Both the position numbers and the translations under genes were made by a program. 21,620 nucleotides of DNA, from assembly GCA_003445035.1 (NCBI GenBank), contig DLVV01000435.1, forward strand, positions 1 to 21,620, written 5' to 3'. Below the pieces are notes generated by a model. That model saw only the letters and a list, made by a program, of their open reading frames with translations. It was not told where the DNA came from and did not search any database. Shown here one piece after another: positions 15,653-21,620 of the stretch. The DNA is from Planctomycetaceae bacterium. Lineage in GTDB: Bacteria > Planctomycetota > Planctomycetia > Planctomycetales > Planctomycetaceae. Position 1 is the stretch's first letter. Every line of letters starts with the position of its first letter.

Positions 15653-17656
15653 CTACCGTGGGGCCTGATGGCGGAGTTCCCGGTCCTGGAACGTCACCTC
15701 GTGAAAGGCTTGTCCGTCCTTGTCCAGGAACCTGGCGTTGAGTGTTGCTGGTTTGGAATTGCTGCGGACCGTCATCAGGAGAAACGTGTTCGGCTTTCCG
15801 AAGTCATGCAGCAGGGCGGGGTGTGGTGCCTTGGCATTCTTGATCACGCCGGAGTGAATCGGAGATGTGATGAGTTCGGGGATCCGGTATCCGGCGATCC
15901 TGGCGGTCCTGTGCCGCAACACTCGAGTCCGATGCACGTCGCCGCCGACCAGGATGACGCCACTGATTTTCTCCCGACCGACAAATTCAAACAGGGCCTG
16001 TTGCTCGTGAGGATACGTTCCCCAGTGGTCCTGTTTGCCCGGCCGGACCCCTCCGTTCCAGATCATGCCACATGCCAGGACCTTGAACACGGCTTTCGAA
16101 GCCTTCAGTTCCCGGCGGAGCCATTGCCATTGTTGCTTGCCGAGCAGCGAGGGACGTTTCTTGTCGAACGGTGATGGTTCGGTGGCCGCGAAAAATCTTG
16201 TATCCAACAGAAAGACCTCAATTCCGTCGCGGCGGAATTTCGAATAGATGCCCTCTCGCCCGTCTCCGAACGACGGGTTTGGCCGATATTCCATGAACAC
16301 GCGTCGCGAGTTCTGTTTGCCCTTCAGGTTTCCGTCCGTGTCGTTCCGACCGAAGTCGTGATCGTCCCAGGTCCCGTACAACGAACGGTTGCGGAACAGT
16401 TTCCGGAAGTCGGCAACCTCTGAAAACTCGCGGTATCGCCGGCGTTGAATGGCCAGGTCGGTGGAATCGATATAGGGGGTGTCGCCCAACAGAACGACCG
16501 CGTGCGGATCAACGGTCCGCATCTGCCGCCAGACGGCCGACGACCCTTCGTCTTCCTTCGCGCACGACCCGAAGGCCAGGCGAACGGCCGCCGGCCGTTT
16601 CGAGCCTGTGGTCTCCAAAAAGTAGTCATCACCGGTAGCGAGACGTTTTTCCCCAAGCCGGATTTCGTAGTGATATCGGGTCCCTGGCTGAAGCGAACTC
16701 AATCGCCACAGGATGCAGCCGTCTCGTTTTGCGGTGGAATCGGCCGTGGCCGTCACCCGGTGACCATTTCCAGTGTGTGCTGAAAGCTGATACTGGCCAG
16801 GCTTCGAGGATCGGGCCCAGACCAGCGCTCTCCCGGCTGTGACATGACCGATGAACGGTCCGTGCGTGATCGGCGCTGATGGCCCGGTAATGCCCGCAAA
16901 AATGACCTTGCGTTGCGCCCGGCTGATCCCCACCAGGGCCCCCGTGTGGAGGTCCTTGGCGAATCCCTGTCCGGTGAAAGGGACTGGCTGCTTGCCGATG
17001 TACTCGAGCACGTTTCCGGTTCGTGGCAGACGCAGTCGATAGACTTCGGGTGCGTCGTGGCCTGTGACCAGCAATTCCTGCCTGTACCACAGTCCGCCCG
17101 AGAGGCTGAACCGACCCAGTTGGCTGATGACCGCTTTCGGATACGTCCACCGGCGTTGTTCCTTCCAGTCGTTGTCGAACTGGACGAAAAACGTCTCGGC
17201 ATTCTTATCTCCGTATCGCGCGAAGTTGCACCACCAGTGATTTCCCTGACGCAGAACCCAGGTCAGGCTGCCGCCGAAATTTCCGAAGTCCCGGAACGTT
17301 GACAGTTTCATGGAGACGGGGTCCAGGACCTTGATTTCGCTTTTCTCGGGCGTCGTCGGGTAGTTCGAGTGGGCGCACAGCAGTCGGCCGTTCCACAGAA
17401 AACCGCTGTTGAGATGCTTGGCCTGGCCGGTGCTGGTGGCAATCCGTCGACCGGTCGCGCGGTCGTACTTGGCCACCTGTTTGCTTGCGATGGCGTACAC
17501 GAATTGCCCATCGGCAGCCGCAGCCTGGATTGCTTCGGGGGCGGCAAGTTCTGCCGTCTTCGGCCAGGCGTCGTCCGCCGAGGCCGTGCGGAACCCGATG
17601 ATCGGGACGAGAACGAAAAGACCGAGGAGCGTCATCCGGGGGCAATTGGCGGGCAT
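15653..17656 (-). CDS. Secreted propeller-PhoD alkaline phosphatase/phosphodiesterase fusion, 667 aa
   Basis: A signal peptide (hydrophobic 9-22, then TASA-DDA) leads to a beta-propeller-like domain at about 40-255 with blade motifs such as GQFVYAIASKQVAKYDRATG (50-69) and LVTGHDAPEVYRLRLP (196-211). A fibronectin-like PhoD N-terminal domain follows (THGPFIGHVTAGRALVWARS, 264-283). The PhoD catalytic domain shows FGSC (362-365), LLGDTPYID (389-397), WDDHDFGRND (430-439), FLLDTRFF (482-489) and LVGGDVHRTRV (569-579). PhoD enzymes hydrolyse phosphate mono- and diesters outside the cytoplasm, using Fe/Ca. The motifs are complete, so activity is likely. The start is uncertain: the frame runs up to a TTG at 17737, but ATG 17656 begins the signal peptide and is preceded by GGAAG 11 bases upstream. 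A propeller before PhoD is not the usual layout and suggests substrate or surface binding. Confidence 0.85.
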   Translation of the reverse strand: MPANCPRMTLLGLFVLVPIIGFRTASADDAWPKTAELAAPEAIQAAAADGQFVYAIASKQVAKYDRATGRRIATSTGQAKHLNSGFLWNGRLLCAHSNYPTTPEKSEIKVLDPVSMKLSTFRDFGNFGGSLTWVLRQGNHWWCNFARYGDKNAETFFVQFDNDWKEQRRWTYPKAVISQLGRFSLSGGLWYRQELLVTGHDAPEVYRLRLPRTGNVLEYIGKQPVPFTGQGFAKDLHTGALVGISRAQRKVIFAGITGPSAPITHGPFIGHVTAGRALVWARSSKPGQYQLSAHTGNGHRVTATADSTAKRDGCILWRLSSLQPGTRYHYEIRLGEKRLATGDDYFLETTGSKRPAAVRLAFGSCAKEDEGSSAVWRQMRTVDPHAVVLLGDTPYIDSTDLAIQRRRYREFSEVADFRKLFRNRSLYGTWDDHDFGRNDTDGNLKGKQNSRRVFMEYRPNPSFGDGREGIYSKFRRDGIEVFLLDTRFFAATEPSPFDKKRPSLLGKQQWQWLRRELKASKAVFKVLACGMIWNGGVRPGKQDHWGTYPHEQQALFEFVGREKISGVILVGGDVHRTRVLRHRTARIAGYRIPELITSPIHSGVIKNAKAPHPALLHDFGKPNTFLLMTVRSNSKPATLNARFLDKDGQAFHEVTFQDRELRHQAPR

Positions 17657-17698
17657 TGTCGTGACGTCTTCCGGTAAAAGTACTGCCTGGGATGTGAG

Positions 17699-17721
17699 GG
17701 CCAGGAGGACGACACCTGGCC
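17699..17721 (-). promoter_or_regulatory. Intergenic hairpin between DUF1501 and PhoD-like genes
   Basis: GGCCAGG (17699-17705) and CCTGGCC (17715-17721) are perfect 7-bp arms with a 9-base loop, starting 8 bases after the DUF1501 stop. No U run follows in the minus-strand transcript, so it is not a classical intrinsic terminator. It could stabilise an mRNA end or attenuate transcription. Confidence 0.4.
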
Positions 17722-17729
17722 GGCGTCCG

Positions 17730-19214
17730 TTACGCAATGATGTCGTGGACCACGTTTCCGTCCAAACCGTTCAACGCATCGGTCAGCCGAACCTGTTCGG
17801 TGCCGTGCTGGAAGGTCAACTGTTGGTGGTCGAGGCCGAGCAGGTGCAGGATCGTGGCGTGCAGGTCATGGAAATTGACCGGGTTCTCGATGGCGTGGTA
17901 GCCGTAGTCATCGGTTCGTCCGTACTTGATCCCCCCCTTGATGCCGCCTCCAGCCATCCAGAAAGTGAATCCCCAGGGGTGATGGTCTCGACCCCCTCTC
18001 TTTGAGGTCACCTCGGCGCCCGGGCTGCGGCCGAACTCGCCGCCCCAGACGACCAGTGTCTCGTCGAGCAGGCCGCGGCGTTTCAGGTCAGTGATCAACC
18101 CGGCAATCGGCTTGTCGACTTCCAGTGCGTGTGAGGAGTGGTATCTGGCGAGTTCGTTGTGCTGGTCCCAGCCACTGTCGTTGGAGTTGGGTGCGTGGTA
18201 CAGCTCGACGAACCGTACGCCCCGCTCGACCAGCCGGCGAGCCAGCAGGCACTGGCGGGCGTAGTTCTCCGTTTTGCCCGGCTGGTCGACTCCGTAGAGG
18301 TTCAGCGTCTCCCTGGTTTCGCCGGAAAAATCGAGCAGCGGAGGGGCAGCTGCCTGCATGCGGAAGGCGGTCTCGAACGAGGCGATGCGTCCTTCCAGTT
18401 CGGCGTCGGCGCCCGAGAGTTCCAGCTGCCGCCGGTTCATCCTGGCGACAAAGTCGAGCTGTTTTCGCTGCAGGTCAGGGGACAGGTCGGGATTCTGCGT
18501 GTTGCGGAACGTCGCCTTGCGGAACGATGGCGGGGCGCTGATGGCGTTGCTGCGGCCGATGGGAACCATCTGGTACGCCGATGGCAGGAAGGCCCCTCTC
18601 AGCAGCGTGACGTTGCCGAAGTTGTAGCAGGGGCAGATCGTGATGAAGCCGGGCAGGTTTTCGTTCTCACTCCCCAGGCCATAAAGGACCCACGAACCGA
18701 GCGTTGGGCGGATCAGGCGATCCGAGCCGGTGTGCAACCGCATCTGTTCGGGGAAGTGGCTGGCACCGGCGGTTTGCATCGAGTTGATGAAACAGATGTC
18801 GTCCACGCACTGTCCGATGTGCGGGAAGAGATCACTGACCGCGATCCCGCTCTGGCCGCGTTTCCGGAAACGCCAGAACGGCTTGAGGATATTGCCGGTT
18901 CGGCCCTGGTTGCCGTCGACGTTGTCCAGTGGAATGGGCTTGTTGTCGTTTTGTTCGAGCAGCGGCTTGTGGTCGAACGTGTCGACATGGGACGGGCCGC
19001 CCTGCATGAAACAGAAGATCACCGACTTGGCCCGCGGTCTCAGTCGTGGCGGTTGCGCCGCCAGCGGATTGGCCTCATCGTCAACTTGGCCCGCACCCGC
19101 CCGTCGATTCCCGGCCAGCAGGGATGCGAGGGCGAGCTGGCCGAATCCGATGGAGGACCTCTGCAGCAATTCGCGGCGAGAGATCGATCCGTCAAAAAGT
19201 GAAAGGGTGGTCAT
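17730..19214 (-). CDS. DUF1501 family protein, Tat-type signal, 494 aa
   Basis: This is a full-length DUF1501 protein of usual size. A Tat-like N-terminus (SRRELLQRSSIGFG, 12-25; hydrophobic 23-36) is followed by KSVIFCFMQGGPSHVDTFDHKP (63-84), HIGQCVDDICFINSM (132-146), GASHFPEQMRLHTG (150-163), ARRLVERGVRFVELYH (325-340), WDQHNELARYH (349-359), VVWGGEFGRSPGAE (388-401) and GGRDHHPWGFTFWMAGGGIKGG (407-428). The family belongs near the alkaline phosphatase/sulfatase superfamily. The His/Asp/Glu pattern in these motifs is consistent with a metal site, but its reaction is not established. It follows the DUF1549/DUF1553 gene by 32 bases, the typical planctomycete pair, and precedes the PhoD-like gene by 73 bases. 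The ATG at 19214 has only a weak GAAAAG upstream, which suggests translation coupled to the preceding gene. Confidence 0.93.
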   Translation of the reverse strand: MTTLSLFDGSISRRELLQRSSIGFGQLALASLLAGNRRAGAGQVDDEANPLAAQPPRLRPRAKSVIFCFMQGGPSHVDTFDHKPLLEQNDNKPIPLDNVDGNQGRTGNILKPFWRFRKRGQSGIAVSDLFPHIGQCVDDICFINSMQTAGASHFPEQMRLHTGSDRLIRPTLGSWVLYGLGSENENLPGFITICPCYNFGNVTLLRGAFLPSAYQMVPIGRSNAISAPPSFRKATFRNTQNPDLSPDLQRKQLDFVARMNRRQLELSGADAELEGRIASFETAFRMQAAAPPLLDFSGETRETLNLYGVDQPGKTENYARQCLLARRLVERGVRFVELYHAPNSNDSGWDQHNELARYHSSHALEVDKPIAGLITDLKRRGLLDETLVVWGGEFGRSPGAEVTSKRGGRDHHPWGFTFWMAGGGIKGGIKYGRTDDYGYHAIENPVNFHDLHATILHLLGLDHQQLTFQHGTEQVRLTDALNGLDGNVVHDIIA

Positions 19215-19246
19215 GACTTTTCGGATTTCGGGTAGTTCCAGTCACA

Positions 19247-21190
19247 TCAATCCACGTACACGAATTCGTTCAGCATGAACATTGCCTGGCAGAGGCTCTG
19301 CCAGGCAAAGGTGCGACGAACCTCGTCATCGGTCACGTTGGTCAACCCCTGATTCCAGGAGGTGATGAATTCGACTGCGGCCGTCACTTCATCGCTTCGA
19401 GCGGTTCGCCCCAGCGACTGCAGGTAGAGTCGTTGCACACGGGCTCGGTCGTCAAGGTGTTGACCGGTTAGCAGGTCCTCTGCGGAGTGACGGGCCTGGT
19501 CCAGGACAAACGGGCCGTTCATCAGCAACAGGGCCTGGGGGGCGTTGGTTGAGGCTTGTCGCTGACCGCTCGCCGCATCGCGTCCCGGGAAGTCGAATGC
19601 TTCCAGCAACTCGGCCATGTGCAACTCGGTTCGGATCACCGGCCGGTAGATCGATCGCTGCAGCATGTTGCCGAAATTGTTCACCACAAGTTGCAGACGA
19701 TTGTTCTTTTTCAGTTCCGCGCCATTACCCAGCCCGAGCTTTGCCAGCAGGCTGCCACCCATGGTGAGGTCGAGTTGTCCGCTGACGAACAACAGCGAGT
19801 CGCGTATCTCCTCCGCCTCCAGCCGTCGCCGGTTCTGCCGCCACAGCAGGTGATTCATGGGGTCCGTCGATCGGGGGTTCCGGGTCAGGGATTGCGGGGT
19901 GGCTGCGGCAATCGACGAGCTTTGCTGGTATGTGGCTGACAGAACGATCGTGCGATGCAGGGCCTTCAGGGACCATTCCTGGTCGACCAGGTGCAGGGCC
20001 AGCCAGTCGAGCAGTTGCTGATTGCTGGGACCGGTGACTGCGGACACGCCGAAATTGTCGGGGTCGGTGACGAGCCCGACGCCGAAGTGCCGCTGCCAGA
20101 TGCGATTGGCAATCACCCGGGTGGTCAGGGGATGGTCTCGGCGAGTCAGCCACTTGGCCAATTCCAGCCGGCCGCTGTGCTTGTCATTGAGTTTCGGCTG
20201 GTTCCGGCCGGCCAGGATGACGGGGAATCTCCGCGACACCGTGTCACCCAGGGTCTTGGGGTCGCCCCGAAGATGGATTTTCAGGTTTTCGACCTTTCCC
20301 TCTTTGACCGAAAGCACCCGGATCTTGTCACCGCCGGGCAGCACCAGGTCGCGTTCAAATCGCTTGGACTCGGTGCTGGTGAAGATTCCGGCCAGGGCAT
20401 AGAAGTCGCCGGTGGTCAGTGGCTCGAAAGGATGGTCGTGGCAACGTGAGCAGGAGATGTCCAAGCCGATCAGGGCCCGAGTGAGCATGCCGATCTGGTC
20501 GGCCGCAGCGTCGACCTTGTCGTTGAGGATGTATGGCCCCAGCAGCAGCGCGCCGGGGCCGGTCATCCGGTCGGCTTCGACCTCGGCGTCGCCGGCGGGC
20601 AGCAGGTCGCCGGCCAACAGTTCCTGGACGAAGCGGTCGAAGGGCTTGTCCTCGTTAAAGGCCCGGATCACGTAATCGCGATACCGGTACGCGTTGGCAA
20701 ACGGGAAGTTGGCCGTGCCGCCCAGCGAGTCGGCGTAGCGGACGACGTCGAGCCAGTGCCGGGCCCACTGTTCGCCGTAGTGATGTGAAGCGAGCAGCCG
20801 GTCGACCACCCTGGCAAACGCCTCGGGTGAGTCATCGGCCAGGAACGATTCGATGTCTCGTCGAGCGGGGGGGAGACCTGTCAGGCCGAACGTCACGCGG
20901 CGGAGCAGCGTGGCCCGGTCGGCCGGCGGGGCAGGGTGGAACCGGTGAGCGTCCAGCTTGGCGAGAATGAAATTGTCGATCGGCTGACGGGGCCACGACG
21001 TGTCCTTGACCGTCGGCAAGGGGACACGGGTCGGTGGCTGGAACGACCAGTGGGCTCTTTGTTCATCGGTGAAGACGGGATCCGTACTCGGGCCTGTCGG
21101 CTTCGCGTCGTCCCCGAACGCTTTCGGCAATACGCCGTCAGCGATCAATGACACTCCGGTGGCAAACAGCAACGCCAGCAGAACTCTCAT
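19247..21190 (-). CDS. DUF1549/DUF1553 (PSD1-type) protein without N-terminal cytochrome c domain, 647 aa
   Basis: The signal peptide (1 to about 26) is followed by FTDEQRAHWSFQPP (40-53), then DUF1549: PIDNFILAKLD (70-80), LLRRVTFGLTGLPP (95-108), SHHYGEQWARHWLDVVRYADS (135-155) and CSRCHDHPFEPLT (247-259). DUF1553 continues with RLELAKWLTRRDHPLTTRVIANRIWQRHFG through RRRLEAEEIRDSLLFVSGQLD to LCQAMFMLNEFVYVD. Most relatives have a PSCyt1 heme domain before DUF1549. This one starts directly after it, so any electron-transfer partner must be separate; only the internal CSRCH motif could carry heme-like binding. The ATG at 21190 has GGGGAG five bases upstream. It is the first complete gene of the minus-strand run, paired with DUF1501. 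Confidence 0.92.
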   Translation of the reverse strand: MRVLLALLFATGVSLIADGVLPKAFGDDAKPTGPSTDPVFTDEQRAHWSFQPPTRVPLPTVKDTSWPRQPIDNFILAKLDAHRFHPAPPADRATLLRRVTFGLTGLPPARRDIESFLADDSPEAFARVVDRLLASHHYGEQWARHWLDVVRYADSLGGTANFPFANAYRYRDYVIRAFNEDKPFDRFVQELLAGDLLPAGDAEVEADRMTGPGALLLGPYILNDKVDAAADQIGMLTRALIGLDISCSRCHDHPFEPLTTGDFYALAGIFTSTESKRFERDLVLPGGDKIRVLSVKEGKVENLKIHLRGDPKTLGDTVSRRFPVILAGRNQPKLNDKHSGRLELAKWLTRRDHPLTTRVIANRIWQRHFGVGLVTDPDNFGVSAVTGPSNQQLLDWLALHLVDQEWSLKALHRTIVLSATYQQSSSIAAATPQSLTRNPRSTDPMNHLLWRQNRRRLEAEEIRDSLLFVSGQLDLTMGGSLLAKLGLGNGAELKKNNRLQLVVNNFGNMLQRSIYRPVIRTELHMAELLEAFDFPGRDAASGQRQASTNAPQALLLMNGPFVLDQARHSAEDLLTGQHLDDRARVQRLYLQSLGRTARSDEVTAAVEFITSWNQGLTNVTDDEVRRTFAWQSLCQAMFMLNEFVYVD

Positions 21191-21296
21191 CGCATCTCCC
21201 CAGGGCCGTCCGCGGCGGTCCCAGTCTCCCTTTCCCAGCCTCGGCGTTCAACCCGTCGGATGTGAACTCGCTTCCGGTTTCGAATGCCCTGGAACA

Positions 21297-21315
21297 GCCG
21301 TGACCATGTCACGGC
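21297..21315 (-). promoter_or_regulatory. Perfect 8-bp hairpin between the discoidin-ending gene and DUF1549/DUF1553
   Basis: GCCGTGAC (21297-21304) and GTCACGGC (21308-21315) are exact arms around a 3-base loop, 37 bases after the stop of the upstream gene. There is no T run after it on the minus strand. It may end the upstream transcript with Rho or protect its 3' end, or act as a leader element or operator for the following genes. Confidence 0.45.
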
Positions 21316-21352
21316 GCTCCGGGGGCGTCGACGAGTTGGCCCTCGACTCCGG

Positions 21353-21620
21353 CTACGGATTGCTTTGCCCCGGCTCGGCCGCCCAGAGTTCCACTTCTGC
21401 CAGCGTCAGTTTTTCACCGGGCTGTCGCTTGGCGAAGTGAATTCGCAGATGACGGCTGGACGGAACTCGAGGCAGGTCAACGACCTTGTCGTAGACGTCA
21501 CCCGGGTGGCCACGGTGACCGCCTGCCTTGGCCAGCGGTTTCCATGTCTTCCCGTCGCCACTGATCTCAAGTCTCATGTCCGGCAGGATGTCCCGATGCC
21601 AGAGCTTGACCCGGGTCAGG
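21353..21620 (-). CDS. Protein ending in a discoidin (F5/8 type C)-like domain, 3' end only
   Basis: The minus-strand frame is open to the window edge and stops with TAG at 21353-21355, giving about 88 C-terminal residues. The sequence LTRVKLWHRDILPDMRLEIS, then SGDGKTWKPLAKAGG, HLRIHFAKRQPGEKLTLAEVELW and a short tail, reads as the last strands of an F5/8C/galactose-binding-like domain. These domains bind carbohydrate or surfaces and often end large secreted planctomycete proteins encoded beside DUF1549/DUF1501 genes. The rest of the protein, including any cytochrome domain, lies outside the window. The gap of 162 bases to the next gene contains a hairpin. Confidence 0.75.
   Translation of the reverse strand, partial: LTRVKLWHRDILPDMRLEISGDGKTWKPLAKAGGHRGHPGDVYDKVVDLPRVPSSRHLRIHFAKRQPGEKLTLAEVELWAAEPGQSNP

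Noticed and set aside
17657..17737. N-terminal extension of the PhoD-like protein from TTG 17737, overlapping the DUF1501 stop
   Set aside because: It would bury the signal peptide behind 27 extra residues. It cannot be fully excluded as a coupled start.
1..21620. Whole-window check for CRISPR arrays, tRNA/rRNA genes, insertion sequences and toxin-antitoxin pairs
   Set aside because: No regularly spaced repeats, no tRNA-like or rRNA-like stretches, no transposase motifs and no small two-gene modules could be recognised by eye.

Overview
The window looks like chromosome of a planctomycete (Planctomycetota, probably a Planctomycetaceae/Pirellulales-type organism). The reasons are a GC-rich base composition, two DUF1501 proteins (one partial), a DUF1549/DUF1553 (PSD1-type) protein, a discoidin-like tail beside it, several secreted beta-propeller proteins with the 'LFLDD' signature, and large membrane proteins of types common in this phylum. 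I see no rRNA, tRNA, CRISPR array, transposase or phage gene, and no clear frameshift.

Layout, left to right. (1) 1-588 (+) is the 3' end of a DUF1501 gene. (2) 733-5658 (+) holds three exported glycan-related genes: a sialidase-fold protein and two related GH32/GH43-like five-bladed-propeller proteins. The second of these carries an extra N-terminal jelly-roll-like domain. The run ends at a candidate terminator, 5682-5702. (3) 5707-8442 (-) encodes a 911-residue adaptor made of two complete HlyD/RND-type membrane-fusion units in tandem. (4) 8748-10937 (-) encodes a 729-residue protein with a degenerate kinase-like N-terminal half and a membrane C-terminal part. (5) 11240-12538 (+) diverges from it and encodes a calcineurin-like phosphoesterase that lacks part of the metal site. 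(6) 12597-21620 (-) is a co-directional series. In transcription order it holds a discoidin (F5/8C)-ending partial gene, a DUF1549/DUF1553 protein, a DUF1501 protein, a propeller-PhoD phosphatase fusion, a Tat-exported DUF3500 protein, and a polytopic membrane protein with C-terminal TPR repeats.

How they may work together. The DUF1549/DUF1553 plus DUF1501 pair is the standard planctomycete extracytoplasmic cassette, of unknown biochemical role. Here it is followed by a secreted phosphatase, DUF3500 and a TPR membrane protein, so a shared envelope or periplasmic job is likely but unproven. The left cluster fits recognition or cleavage of polysaccharides. The adaptor would bridge inner and outer membranes in an export machine whose pump is not in the window. 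The most unusual items are the tandem adaptor, the phosphoesterase that keeps only one canonical metal site, the kinase-like membrane protein, and the histidine-rich TPR membrane protein. All functional statements rest on reading motifs by eye; no search was run.
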